Part shown: positions 9,290-21,137 of the stretch, one piece after another
Layout of the letters: each line of letters starts with the position of its first letter
Numbering within the stretch: position 1 is the stretch's first letter
Assembly (NCBI GenBank): GCA_965153355.1
Contig: OZ231126.1
Span: forward strand, 17,546,001 to 17,610,000
Direction: 5' to 3'
Source of the DNA: Flaccisagitta enflata
Taxonomy: Eukaryota > Chaetognatha > Sagittoidea > Aphragmophora
Length of the DNA stretch: 64,000 bases
Program-made: the position numbers and the translations under genes
Notes under the pieces: generated by a model
The model's database searches: none
What the model saw: only the letters and a program-made list of their open reading frames with translations
What the model was told of the DNA's origin: nothing

Positions 9290-11606
9290 CGGCGTTGTCA
9301 AATGGCGTCTTCAAATGGCATTGTCAAACGGCATTGTCGAACGGCATTGTCGAACGGCATTGTCGAACGGCATTGTCAAACGGCATTGTCAAACGGCATT
9401 GTCAAACGGCAATGTCAAATGGCATTCTCAAACGGCATTCTCAAGCGGCATTCTCAAACGACATTGTCAAACGGCATTGTCAAATGGCATTGTCAAACGG
9501 CATCGTCAAATGGCATGGCATTGTCAAACGGCATTGTCAAACGGCATTGTCAAATGGCATTGTCAAACGGCATTGTCAAACGGCATTGTCAAACGGCATT
9601 GTCAAACGGCATTGTCAAACGGCATTGTCAAACGGCATTGTCAAATGGCATTCTCAAACGGCATTCTCAAACGGCATTCTCAAACGGCATTGTCAAACGG
9701 CATTGTCAAATGGCATTGTCAAACGGCATCGTCAAATGGCATGGCATTGTCAAACGGCATTGTCAAACGGCATTGTCAAATGGCATTGTCAAACAGCATT
9801 GTCAAACAGCATTGTTAAACGGCATTGTCAAACGGCATTGTCAAACGGCATTGTCAAACGGCATTGTCAAATGGCATTGTCAAACGGCATTGTCAAACGG
9901 CATTGTCAAATGGCATTGTCAAACGGCATTGTCAAACGGCATCGTCAAATGGCATTGTCAAACGGCATTGTCAAATGGCATTGTCAAATGGCATTCTCAT
10001 ACGGCATTGTCAAACAGCATTGTCAAACGGCATGGCATCGTCTAACAGCATTGTCAAACGGCATTGTCAAACGGCATTGTCAAACGGCATTGTCAAATGG
10101 CATTGTCAAACAGCTTCGTCAAACGGCATTGTCAAAAGGCATTGTCAAAAGGCATTGTCAAACGGCATTGTCAAATGGCACTGTCAAAAGGCATTGTCAA
10201 ACGGCATCGTCAAACGGCATTGTCAAATGGCATCGTCAAACGGCATCGTCAAATGTCATTGTCAAATGGCATTCTCAAATGGCATCGTCAAACGGCATGG
10301 CATCATCAAACAGCATTGTCAAACGGCATTGTTAAATGGCATTGTCAAATGGCATTGTCAATCAGCATTGTCAAACAGCATTGTCAAACGGCATTGTCAA
10401 ACGGCATTGTCAAACGGCATTGTCAAACGGCATTGTCAAATGGCATCGTCAAACGGCATTGTCAAACGGCATTGTCAAATGGCATTCTCATATGGCATTG
10501 TCAAACAGCATTGTCAAACGGCATGGCATTGTCTAACAGCATTGTCAAACGGCATTGTCAAACGGCATTGTCAAATGGCATTGTCAAACAGCATTGTCAA
10601 ACGGCATCGTCAAACGGCATTGTCAAAAGGCATTGTCAAACGGCATTGTCAAATGGCATTGTCAAACGGCATTGTCAAACGGCATCGTCAAACGGCATTG
10701 TCAAACGGCATCGTCAAACGGCATTGTCAAATGTCATTGTCAAATGGCATTCTCAAACGGCATCGTCAAACGGCATGGCATCGTCAAACAGCATTGTCAA
10801 ACGGCATTGTCAAACGGCATTGTCAAATGGCATTGTCAAACAGCATTGTCAAACAGCATCGTCAAACGGCATTGTCAAAAGGCATTGTCAAACGGCATTG
10901 TCAAACGGCATTGTCAAATGGCATTGTCAAACGGCATCGTCAAACGGCATCGTCAAACGGCATCGTCAAACGGCATCGTCAAACGTCATTGTCAAATGTC
11001 ATTGTCAAATGGCATTCTCAAACAGCATCGACAAACGACATCGTAAAACCGCATGGCATCGTCAAACGGCATTGTTAAACGGCATTGTCAAACGGCATTG
11101 TCAAACGGCATTGTCAAATGGCATTGTCAAATGGCATTGTCGAACGGCATCGTCATACGGCATCATCAAACGGCATTGTCAAATGACATTGTCAAACGGC
11201 ATTGTCAAAAGGCATCTTCAAACGGCATTGTCAAATGGCATTGTCAAACAGCATTGTCAAACAGCATTGTCAAACGGCATTGTCAAACAGCATTGTCAAA
11301 CAGCATCATCAAACGTCATTGTCAAACGTCATTGTCAAACGTCATTGTCAAACGGCATTGTCAAACGGCATTGTCAAACGGCATTGTCAAACGGCATTGT
11401 CAAACGGCATTGTCAAATGGCATCGTCAAACGGCATTGTCAAACGGCATGGCATTGTCAAACGGCATTGTCAAACGGCATTGTCAAACGGCATCGTCAAA
11501 CGGCATTGTCAAACGGCATTGTCAAACGGCATTGTCAAACGGCATTGTCAAACGGCATTGTCAAACGGCATTGTCAAACGGCATTGTCAAACGGCATTGT
11601 CAAATG
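9290..11606. repeat. 13-bp minisatellite, about 2.3 kb
   Basis: About 175 copies of TCAAACGGCATTG with point variants (AATGG, AACAG, CATCG, CATTC). Because 13 is not a multiple of 3 and the unit lacks forward stops, all three plus-strand frames stay open and give the same cyclic 13-residue peptide. The minus strand carries TGA once per 39 bases in every frame. A GGCATGGCATTG variant recurs near 9510, 9739, 10030, 10287, 10523, 10774, 11054 and 11448, showing a higher-order period of roughly 230-290 bp. It lies within gene A intron 1. Confidence 0.95.
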
Positions 11607-11635
11607 GTGCGGACAAAAAAAGAGAGAAAGAAGAT

Positions 11636-11734
11636 AGAAAGAAAGAATGAATGAATGAATGAATGAATGAATGAATGAATGAATGAACGAACGAATGAAT
11701 GAATGAATGAATGAAAGAAAGAAAGAAAGAAAAA

Positions 11735-11778
<44 letters not shown>

Positions 11779-11800
11779 GAGAAAGAAAGAAAGAAAGACT
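11636..11800. repeat. (AATG)n then (AAAG)n microsatellite
   Basis: About 80 bp of AATG/AACG tetranucleotides passing into AAAG. Intronic to gene A. Confidence 0.95.
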
Positions 11801-11882
11801 GGCATTTGAGAATGTATCGCAATTGTTCAGTATGAAAAGAGACTGATGAATAAGACGCAAAAAATTTGAAAAAGATTGTCAC

Positions 11883-12732
11883 CGTGGATATGTTTCCAAT
11901 TTGACTGTTGAGCTCGTGCTCGCGGTTTTTGACGTGAGACGCGCATGGTACGTCAGCGATGTTCCGCAATTTTGCGTAAGCCGAATCAGACAGTCTTTCT
12001 TCGTCCTTCCATCTTGACATGTTCTGAAGCTGCTTCCGTTGTTGAGGATCCAATTCTTCGTAAGTGGGTGGAGCTTTCATGTTGACCTCGAGACGCTCAC
12101 CATTTTCTGAATCTTTGAGGACCATCTTCTCTAGAACCAGACCACGTTTTTCGCCGAATTTGTCGACTTTTTCGCCCCACTGCTTTTTGTAAGCTTGTTT
12201 CGTTTTAGCAATAGCATCAGGGCCGCACTCGGAAAGTCGCTTTTGGCCATACGGTTTAGCTGCTTGTTCCTTTTCTCGACGTAGTTGTTGATTGTCGGCT
12301 TGAAGGCGATCAACCTCTTGCTGTTTTTCACACACCTCAGTTTCAATGGCTGCAATGTGACTCGTTAAAAAACTGTTTCTTTCTGTTAAATCCTTTGATC
12401 TCTGCCGCTCCTCTTCTTGCTCCATCAAGATTTTTTCCCTCTCCTTGACGACGCTTTCCCGCTCATCTGCGCATTTCCCCAACTCTTTCTGCATAATCTG
12501 CAGGCCTTGTTGAAGGTCTTCAACTTGAGTGCGTAACTCTCGCCTTTGAGGATCCCTCTCACATTCCTCCTCAATGGTGATGGAAGAAACATCAACGTCA
12601 AGCTCATCGGGTAAGATATTCAGCTGGAAAATTTCCTTTCGAGTCTTCGCCCAACGCCGCTTCTGGAGAATTCGCCGCCGCAAAATTCCGTACCGTTTTC
12701 GTAAAGGTCTGCTGTTCCTCAGGCCTAGACAC
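11883..12732 (-). CDS. Gene A, exon E1, coiled-coil N-terminal region
   Basis: Open for about 283 codons, from an acceptor (ATTTAATCAG) to a donor (CCACG/GTGACA). It encodes a basic start (LRRRILQKRRWAKTRKE), a long Glu/Gln/Leu-rich coiled coil of about 110 residues, then KMVLKDSENGERLEVNM and a block with SDSAYAKLRNIADV and HVKNREHELN. A coiled coil followed by an S-x-x-AY-x-L block agrees with the rest of the gene A family pattern. There is no upstream ATG in the exon, so at least one 5' exon is missing. The open frame at 14599-15262 is a candidate, but its best donor is in the wrong phase. Confidence 0.7.
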
Positions 12733-12799
12733 CTGATTAAATAGTATATGATTTTGTTTACGCTCTATAGAATGCCTCGATTACCCTTCATCAATTATG

Positions 12800-13037
12800 A
12801 CTTGTTCATTCATTCATTCATACATTCATTCATTCATTCATTCATTCATTCATTCTTATTTCCATTGGAAAACATAAAAAATGGAAAAAGAACTAATCAT
12901 TCATCTATTCATAGATTGATTGATTCATTCATTCATTCATTCATTCATTCATTCATTCATTCCGTAATTGATGACCTTATTGATTCATTCATTCATTCAT
13001 TCATTCATTCATTCATTCATTCATTCATTCATTCCGT
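12800..13037. repeat. (CATT)n arrays
   Basis: Three CATT blocks separated by GATTGATT and CCGTAATTGAT. The longest runs are about 12927-12960 and 12984-13032. Confidence 0.95.
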
Positions 13038-13616
13038 AATTGATCACAATGTAACTGGACCCAGTTCTCAAATTTTGTACAGTAGTACACTAATTGACCT
13101 TGCTATAAATATGGAAATACTCCAAAACCTCGTCTTACGTGGTTTCATTAACCGCTTGCAACCCACGCTCGATCCAAAATGCACCACTTGCGGCAACCGC
13201 AAAAACTGCTTGTTTTGTATTTGAGGACCGCGGGACAATAGACGGAATTTCTCGTAAAACCTGCAGAAGGAAAAGATGGTCATCCGTACCATAGCTCCAG
13301 AGTTAACAAAGTGACGCGGGATGGCAATATTGTTGCGGACGGGTGGGCAGTGGCATACCATGGCGTACCGTGTAGGTTAGAATTGAAGCTGTGCTGCTGC
13401 TGCGGCTGCTGCAGCAGTTCTGAAGAAACATCACCCCTACAACCCTATTGACTGGTGCAACTCATAGCAGCATCATCACAATTTTAATCCAAATAGTCAT
13501 TTCGGTAGTGACGTCTACATCCACAAGGCGCCCGAGTTGCCCGTGGCCCGATTTGCCCCACTCTCCCCTATCTTTTTAATGCTGCTTTGTTTATGGCTGA
13601 TTGAAGTTTCAAGAAA
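13038..13616. other. Non-coding stretch with an HT1-like fragment
   Basis: Contains TTGTTGCGGACGGGTGGGCAG near 13331, which matches the 5' part of HT1 elements, and a short GCTGCTGCGGCTGCTGC run near 13395. No gene supported. Confidence 0.45.
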
Positions 13617-13797
13617 CAAGGCCGGATACAGTCGCGTACGGGTGGGCAGGGGCCATATTTTAGGTCATTAGACCATTTGGGCAGGAGCAGTGGGGTCAAA
13701 AAAATGAAATTATAAAAAAAGTAAAAGATGACTGACCAACCAACCGACTGACAGACAGAAAAAGCGGGTTGTACAGTCGCGTGTACGCGACTTGAAA
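13617..13797 (+). mobile_element. HT1 element, copy 4
   Basis: Starts CAAGGCCGGATACAGTCGCG and ends in the stem AGTCGCG-TGTA-CGCGACT followed by TGAAAA. It sits head to head with copy 5, separated by about 27 bases, so the two terminal hairpins face each other. Confidence 0.85.
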
Positions 13798-13824
13798 ATA
13801 TGTAAGAACTAGAAATAAGTAACA

Positions 13825-14034
13825 TTTTTAGTCGCGAGCTACGCAACCCTACAGCCCGCTTTGTCGGTCTGTCCATCGGTCCGTCTGTCTGTCTGCTTGT
13901 CCCTCCATCACACTTTACTTTTGTAGGGGTTTTGCGGTCTTTGGCCTAACTGCTCCTGCCCAAACAATCAAGTGACGTCAAATACGGCCCCTGCCCACCC
14001 ACACGCGACTGGGGTAGCCGTGTATCTGGCCTTG
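13825..14034 (-). mobile_element. HT1 element, copy 5
   Basis: On the minus strand it starts CAAGGCCAGATACACGG, contains CCAGTCGCGTGTGGGTGGG, and ends GCGTAGCTCGCGACTAAAAA. The stem is partly degraded (GGTTGCGTAGCTCGCGACT). Confidence 0.85.
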
Positions 14035-14099
14035 TTTAAGAGTAAGTTTTGTGGATATTTCAATGGAAGTAATCAGTGACATTATCGAGAAAAAAAATC

Positions 14100-14330
<231 letters not shown>

Positions 14331-14598
14331 GAAAAAACAGTTATGTGCGAGAGAATATCGTTATTTTTTTTCTTTTTAGTGCCATTTATGCAAAAAAAAA
14401 AATGATTAAAAAAAAAAGCAACATAGGTGATAGGGAGCAAAACGGATTGGGGACAGATTGACCAACCCACTGACCTAATGACCAATGGAGTCACCAATTG
14501 ACTACCCATCCAACCAAATGAATGACGTACATTTTAACTAGTTCAGAATTACTAAGCACGCAACAAAACCAAACCGTTTATTTAATAGCTTTCTCACC

Positions 14599-15262
14599 AT
14601 ATTTGGCTGCGGTTCCACGTCATCGACATGATTTGCAGATGTTAGATCCGATGTTCTTGCATTCGACGTAACCGTTACCGTTGAATTCGCATCTGATGAA
14701 CTTGCATCCGACAAATCCGCACCCGACGAACACGCACCCGACGAACACGCACCCGATGAACTCGCACCCGTTGAACTCGCACCCGATGAACTCGCACCCG
14801 ATGAACTCGCACCCAATGAACTCGTACCCGACAAACTTGTACCCGACAAACTTGTACCTGACGAACTTGTACCCGACGAACTTGTACCCGATGGACTCGT
14901 ACCCGATGGACTCGTACCCGATGGACTCGTACCCGATGGTCTTGAAGACGGCGCTGATAAAGACGACAATGCCGTGGAGGCTGACGATGCAAACGGCGAC
15001 GTAAACGGCGAAGTAAACGGCGACGTAAATGGAAAAGTCGCTGGCGGCAGATTTGTAGACGGCAAGTTTGTTGACGATACTGCGCTCGAAAGGTTTCTCC
15101 CAATCCCGACATCAGCCTCATCTTCAGAATCTCCGGCAGGAATACGCTTCTTGATCCTTATCGCGTACCGAACGTTGTGTGAGGGAGGGGGCGTCGCATC
15201 CAAATCGTCCTCTTCATTTTCTGAGCCCGTGAGCGTCTCTTCGCTCACCGAGCGCGCCAAGT
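14599..15262 (-). CDS. Serine-rich open exon with a 15-bp coding tandem repeat
   Basis: A long minus-strand frame (about 220 codons) from a possible acceptor (GGGACCAG, base 15263) to a good donor (AATATG/GTGAGA). It starts DLARSVSEETLTGSENEEDD, acidic and phosphosite-like, and has NVRYAIRIKKRIPAGDSEDE. It then carries about 20 copies of a five-residue SGTSS/SGASS unit encoded by a 15-bp repeat (about 14700-14940). The repeat length is a multiple of three and the frame is kept, which suggests real coding sequence. It could be a 5' exon of gene A, but the donor phase does not match E1; a weaker donor downstream (AAACG/GTTTGG) would match. Function unknown. Confidence 0.45.
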
Positions 15263-15599
15263 CTGGTCCCAAATTGCTTATTTATCAGAATTATCATTGC
15301 TATATTTTTTTGAATTAAGCAGAACCCATAAAATTAACGTATTCATTTTTACAGTCTATTGATAGTCCAATAAGCTAAGCCGCTTATTCAAGAAAAAATC
15401 AAGATACCTATCATAATTGTTTGTGTTCCATTAGGCGTTGGCTTTGTGCGAAATGAAAAACGGCTTAGCTATAATTTTCTCCCGTGCGTTGATGATTTTT
15501 TTATTCAACTTATTTTACAACGACGTTGCAGTTAGCAACTCGGACACGGTAAACTCATCTACTAGCTTGACCTGGTATACCACTGTTTGGTTCATATGT

Positions 15600-17829
15600 G
15601 ATGATGGGGCTATTGTGGGGTACCTAAAAAGGCTCAAAAAGGGCCCCTAAAGCGAAAACTTAATAGTTTTTTTTTTCACTATGGCTACATAAATGATTGG
15701 AATGCCTTCAAATTTGAATTGGAAGTTCCTAATAAATGCAACTATCATCATGCAAAAAATTGTGGCCCTCCTTAAATGACTTCATAGGAAAATTTGGCCC
15801 CAAAAAACAAAAATCGCTCCAAAAAAATTGGGTTTTTGAGTTCATTGACCTAAAAACAACATTTAAAGGTCAGGGTCCCCCAATTTTTTTTCTCTTTTGC
15901 TAATATAAGATGTTTGGAGGTTCCAAAAAAAATGTCAGAACATATTTCCAAGAACTGACTGAGATATGACTATTTGAAGTGACATGGTAAAATTAAAAAA
16001 ATGACAAAAATGACCATTTTTGGGGATTCTTAGAAAAAATTAAGTGCAAAAAGGGGTCCCAACAGTTTTAATTCATGATTGGGGACACTTAAAGATTTGA
16101 GAGACTAGGAAAACAAGAATCATAATGATGGGGTACCTAAAAAGGCCCAAAAAGGGCCCCTAAAGCAAAAAAAAAAGTTTTTTCTTCATTGTGGCTACAA
16201 AAATGATTGGAATGCCTTCAAATTTGAAATGGAAGTTCCTAATAAATACAACTACCATCATGGAAAAAATTGTGGCCCTCCTTAAATGACTTCATAGGGA
16301 AATTTGGCTTTCTGAGTACATTGACCTAAAAACAACATTGAAAGGTCAGGGTACCCCAATTTTTTTTCTATTTTGCTAAAATAACATGTTTGGAGGTTGC
16401 AAAAAAAATTTCAGGCAATATTTTAGAAAAATGGCTGAGATATGACCATTTGAAGTGACATGGTAAAACTGAAAAACGGCGAAAAAGCCATTTTTTGGGA
16501 TTCTTTGAAAAATTTAAGTACAAAAAGAGGTCCCAATAGTTTTAATTCATAGTTAGGGAAACTCCAAGATGTAAGAGACAAGGAAAACAAGAATCATGAT
16601 GATGGGTCTATTGTGAGGTACCTAAAAAGGCCCGAAAAGGGCCCCTAAAGCAAAAAATAAATATTTTTTTTTCATTGTGGCTACAAAAATGATTGGAATG
16701 CCTTTAAATTTATATATTTATATATTTTTTGTTTTAGGGGCCCTTTTTGGGCCTTTTTAGATACCCCACAATAGCCCCATTGTCATGTTCCTTATTTTCC
16801 TAGTCCCCTATATCTTTAAGTGATCCCAAATAAGAATTAAAACTATTGGGACCTCTTTTTGTACTTAAAATTTTCAAAGAATCCCAAAAAATGGCTATTT
16901 TCGCCGTTTTTCAGTTTTACCACGTCACTTCAAATGGTCATATCTCGGCCATTTTTAAAAAATATTGCCTGAAATTTTTTTTTGCAACCTCCAAACATGT
17001 TATTTTAGCAAAATAGAAAAAAAAATTGGGGTACCCTGACCTTTCAATGTTGTTTTTAGGTCAATGAACTCAAAAACCCGATTTTTTTGGAGCAATTTTT
17101 GTTTTTTTTTAGCCAAATTTTCCTATGAAGTCATTTAAGGAGAGCCACAATTTTTTCCATGATGGTAGTTGTATTTATTAGGAACTTCCACTTCAAATTT
17201 GAAGGCATTCCAATCATTTTTGTAGCCACAATGAAGAAAAAACTTTTTTTTTCGCTTTAGGGGCCCTTTTTGGGCCTTTTTAGATACCCCACAATAGCCC
17301 CATCATTATGATTCTTGTTTTCCTAGTCTCTCACATCTTTAAGTGTCCCCAATCATGAATTAAAACTGTTGGGACCCCTTTTTGCACTTAATTTTTTTTA
17401 AGAATCCCCAAAAATAGTCATTTTCACCATTTTTTAATTTTACCACGTCACTTCAAATGGTCATATCTCAGTCAGTTCTTGGAAATATGACCTGAAATTT
17501 TTTTTGGAACCTCCAAACATCTTATATTAGCAAAAGAGAAAAAAAATTGGGGGACCCTAACCTTTAATTGTTGTTTTTAGGTCAATGAACTCAAAAACCC
17601 AATTTTTTTGGAGCGATTTTTGGTTTTTGGGGCCAAATTTTCCTATGAAGTCATTTAAGGAGGGCCACAATTTTTTGCATGATGGTAGTTGCATTTATTA
17701 GGAACTTCCAATTCAAATTTGAAGGCATTCCAATCATTTATGTAGCCACAATGAAAAAAAAACTATTAAGTTTTCGCTTTAAGGGCCCTTTTTGAGCCTT
17801 TTTAGGTACCCCACAGTAGCCCCATCATG
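15600..17829. repeat. Four-unit palindromic foldback array
   Basis: Two roughly 515-bp direct units (15600-16125 and 16125-16620) are followed, across a short AT centre near 16715, by two units in reverse complement (about 16735-17290 and 17290-17829). Each unit begins GATGGGGCTATTGTGGGGTACC and contains TTGGAATGCCTTCAAATTTGAA and a recurrent TGACATGGTAAAA. The arms are very similar and could pair over more than 1 kb. No coding potential or terminal duplication was identified. Confidence 0.9.
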
Positions 17830-18115
17830 ATTCTTGTTTTACTAGTCTCTCACATCTTGAAGTATACCCAACTATGAATTTAAATACTTGGCCTCCATTT
17901 AAGTACAAAATTTTTGCCAAAAATACAAAAAAATAGCCATTTTTTGGTATTTTTTTGGGGCCGTTTCTAAACGCCCCCGCGTAGGGCTCTAAAAAGGTCA
18001 CGGTTGGATTCCCCAGGTTTTTTTACGTAAGATTGGGCCTTTTTTAGCCTCCTTACTATTTTTTTTTTTTTTTTCTACGTAGCCCAACTTGTGCAGGTAA
18101 CGGTTTCCATGATTT
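17829..18115. repeat. Terminal segment of the foldback repeat
   Basis: Reverse-complement match to the solo end at 4085-4405, with AACGCCCCCGCGTAGGGC and CACGGTTGGATTCCCCAGG. It is present only on the right side of the palindrome. Confidence 0.85.
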
Positions 18116-18360
18116 TTGTTTGGCTAAAAATATAGGCTAAAAATATGAAAACGTTTAAGGCTTTTTGACCTTAATCAAATGTTACTAACAATTTTGTATA
18201 AACTCATCCTTTGCAATGGTATTATAGCCTTTATAGGCATCGTGGAAACGTTCAACCTCTTTCTATAGATTTTCATATTTGTCAAGATCACCTTTTTGCT
18301 CTATTGATCAAGAATGAAAAGTCACTACTTGCCTTCTTTCTTTTTTGTTTTATTGCTCAG

Positions 18361-18582
18361 CTGATACATTACAGGAGCGAGCTTCGGCAGCGGCAATTGG
18401 GTATTTGAAGAAAGAGTTGAATGCAAGCTCATATCGAGATGAGAAAATGGAGAATTCCGTAACTGGCGTCAAACTCGATCTTCTGGAAGCTTACCAGAAC
18501 AATACTGAGGAAAGGCGTGAAAAAGCGGAGATTTCCTTGAAGAAAGTCGATGAAAAACTTAATGACATCAGTTTAGGTCTGG
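18361..18582 (+). CDS. Gene C, coiled-coil exon
   Basis: A 222-base exon with a textbook acceptor (TTTTTTGTTTTATTGCTCAG) and donor (CTGG/GTAAGT). It encodes DTLQERASAAAIGYLKKEL, then a charged helical stretch (EAYQNNTEERREKAEISLKK) and EKLNDISLGL. The Lys/Glu/Leu spacing suggests a coiled coil. The entry phase matches the membrane-anchor exon at 3232-3400; the joined product would be a membrane anchor followed by an extracellular coiled-coil stalk. The intron would be about 15 kb and would contain gene A on the other strand. It ends in phase 1 and no downstream exon was found. Family not recognised. Confidence 0.6.
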
Positions 18583-19440
18583 GTAAGTTCAATGATCTAA
18601 CCAGGGATGTGGAAGCGATTGACCGCTTCCGTTTTGGTGGGTGGGATAGCTACTAGTATTTGAACTACAAAATGGAAGCGGAAGCGGAAGCGGTGGAAGC
18701 GGCATAAAAATCGACCGCTTCCACATGCCTAGATCTAACACTCGATGGGACGGCTTGTGGCTGCTACATAACACCTCTCACAAAATTAGGCGTGGGATCA
18801 GAACTTGCCAATAATTGTGTTTATAAAGTCCAAAACAGGAGTCCAGGTTAATGATAATTTCAAAACAAGTTGCCATGAAAGTTCTACAAAAAAACACTTC
18901 AAATCATGTCAACCAATAGCTGAAAATAGCTTCATCAAATGATATCAAGCAATTCTTAGGTTTAGTTTAGCATCAAATTTGTCGCTAAAACCATTCTTTT
19001 AGACAAGGGGTTTCGATATTTTTTTCAGCTGTCACCGACCGTACCTTGGTGCTGTTAACTAATTTTTGTTTGTTTGTGATATAAGAACTTGAGAATGATG
19101 TTTTCTTGCCTTTTTCAAAATAAATCTTAAGGAGGTTTATTTTGTCTAAACATCAAAAATTTCCTCGTCAAAATCATTCAAAATCTTTCACTGGATTTTG
19201 GCGTAACACTTTCTGAGAGCCACACACATTCCCGGGTACACAATTTTGCCCCGGTTTGTAAAAATACCAATGAAAGTGGCTCTCGCCATAGGAAAAAAGT
19301 CGTAAGTGCGAGGTTTTGGAATTTCTTGTGATTGTGTTTTGTCTGTTTGATTGTCTTTTTTTTCTCCAGGCATCTTTTTGGTTTGTTCCACTCTCTACGT
19401 TTACATGCGTTTCTCTGTTTGTTCTTTGACTTTGTTTGCC
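18583..19440. other. Intronic or intergenic stretch
   Basis: AT-rich with a small AAGCGG repeat (about 18674-18705). No further splice-flanked open frame is convincing. Confidence 0.4.
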
Positions 19441-19530
19441 CGTCTCTTTCTTTCTTTCTCTCTCTCTTTCTCTCTCCCATTCTCATTTTCTCTCTCCTTC
19501 TCTCTCTCTCTCTCTCCCCTTCCCTCATGT
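19441..19530. repeat. Degenerate pyrimidine-rich (CT)n/(TTTC)n tract
   Basis: A broken CT/TTTC tract, not coding, immediately before the HT1-like fragment at 19543. Confidence 0.85.
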
Positions 19531-19542
19531 AACTCAGGGTTA

Positions 19543-19716
19543 TCGTTGCGGACAGGTGGACAGAGGCATCCAACCCCCATCCACACCTCAATCTCAACCC
19601 CCACACACAAGCATCTAGACCACTTGTTTTTCCACTTTTCCACTCGGACGGACAGACGGACCAACAGACCAATGGATGGACTGACGGACAAAGCCTCTCA
19701 TAGCGTCCAGAGTTGA
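19543..19716 (+). mobile_element. Degenerate HT1-like copy
   Basis: It has the 5' motif ATCGTTGCGGACAGGTGG, CGGACGGACAGACGGACC in the middle and ACAAAGCCTCTCATAG near the end, as in HT1 copies 7 and 11. The CAAGGCC start and the terminal stem are lost. Confidence 0.5.
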
Positions 19717-19749
19717 AATGAGAGAGAGACTGTGCTGCCAGGATGCACA

Positions 19750-20585
19750 ATCATCACCTGGGATATGTCAAAGTTCAAATAGACTTAAACTAACTCGATT
19801 CTTCGAATCTTTGTTTTTGGGAAAAATGAAAAAAAAATCATAGCTCCAATTATCGATCGCACAGAATTCTGCTTGGCGTCATCTGAAAGAGGAGAATAAG
19901 CTCTTTCTTAGCTATTATTTTCATGCAGTCTCATTCTGCCCCCAAAATGCAGCAACTTTTCCAAACGCCCCATAAAACAAAGGGAAATCCATTTTTCTCT
20001 GCAGGACTCAAAAAGACCGAAGGGACTGCGTCTCTTCGACTTTTTTCCAAACTATATTTTAGCGCCGTCAGTGTAAAATTTCAGCCCACTGAATGCATTA
20101 TTTCTATCAATTTCGATTATTATGTGAGAGGTGTTACTTTATGAGCAGTCTCGCAATTTTCTAAAACCTGGTCAAGCACGAAATATGTTATCTGAAATAA
20201 CAATTGACGCGGAGTCACAATATCGTTGCGGACGGGTGGGCAGGGGCATCCAACCCCCAGCCTCACTCAAGCCCCACCACTCAACCCCCTCCCACACACT
20301 CACACCCACAGCATCAAAAGTTCGCGTTTTCAACTCAAGCGTGACAGACGGACCAACCACCCAAAAATATTGCACATTTAAGTTTCAACAATTTTCTGAG
20401 TATGACATGATCTAGAGAATTTATTTGTTTCTTATTCAAACTCTTTGACACTGTTGTTAAGCTTTAAAACTAAAATTTGGATTGGACAAAAAATCATTTT
20501 TCCCCATGACATCCAAACATAGGCCTCTTTTAAGAAAAAAGACCACTTGGCGTGGGTTGATGCCCAGAAATGTATCTTAAAGTTA
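19750..20585. other. Stretch with a second HT1-like fragment
   Basis: 20221-20365 repeats the pattern ATCGTTGCGGACGGGTGGGC with GACAGACGGACCAACC and is a truncated HT1-like copy. The rest is AT-rich with no supported gene. Confidence 0.45.
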
Positions 20586-21073
20586 ATAGTCGCAAAAGCG
20601 TTAGATGGTCAGCGGTACCCGTTGCCCCTATGTGAGTGTATGTGGGTGTGAGGTGGTTAGAGGGGCAGCGGCCCCGAAGGGACTGATGACCTACGCTGTT
20701 TTTATTTGAGCCTCCAGGCTTGGATTTGAGCCTCAAGGCTGGGATTTGTGCCTCAAGGCTAGGATTTGGGCTAGATGCTGGGATTTGAGCCTCCAGGCTT
20801 GGATTTGAGCCTCAAGGCTGGGATTTGACCCTCAAGGCTGGGATTCGAGCCTTGAGACTGGGATTTGAGCCTCAAGACTGGGATTTGAGCTTCAAAGCTG
20901 GGATTTGAGCTTCAAAGTTGGGATTTGAGCCTCGAGGCTAGAATATGGGCCTTGAGACTAGGTTTTGGACCTCGAGGGGGGGGGGTACGGAGGAGGAGGA
21001 GGAGAAGGAGGAGGAGAAATTTCTCCTGTGTGAAAGCATAGGTCATCGGCCCCTTCAGGGCCGCTGCCCAAAA
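20586..21073 (+). mobile_element. HT2 composite element, copy 1
   Basis: The 5' end is ATAGTCGCAAAAGCGTTAG, then GGTCAGCGGTACCCGTTGCC. A GGGCAGCGGCCCCGAAGGG block precedes about eleven copies of a 20-bp unit (GGATTTGAGCCTCAAGGCTG). A G run and GGA repeats follow, then the inverted block GGTCATCGGCCCCTTCAGGG and the end CCGCTGCCCAAAA. No coding capacity. Confidence 0.85.
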
Positions 21074-21137
21074 GCAGCACCAATAAACCCTAAAAACAGA
21101 GAAGAAAAAATTGTGAATTTAAACTTTGGTGTAGTTA

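Noticed and set aside
9290-11606. Series of long plus-strand frames reading VKRHCQTALSNGI repeats, as a possible repeat protein
   Set aside because: All three frames are open only because the 13-bp unit has no stop. There are no splice signals or unique coding flanks, and the array lies in an intron of gene A on the other strand.
9290-11606. CRISPR-like regular repeats
   Set aside because: The units are directly abutting 13-mers with no unique spacers, in a eukaryotic genome. This is a minisatellite.
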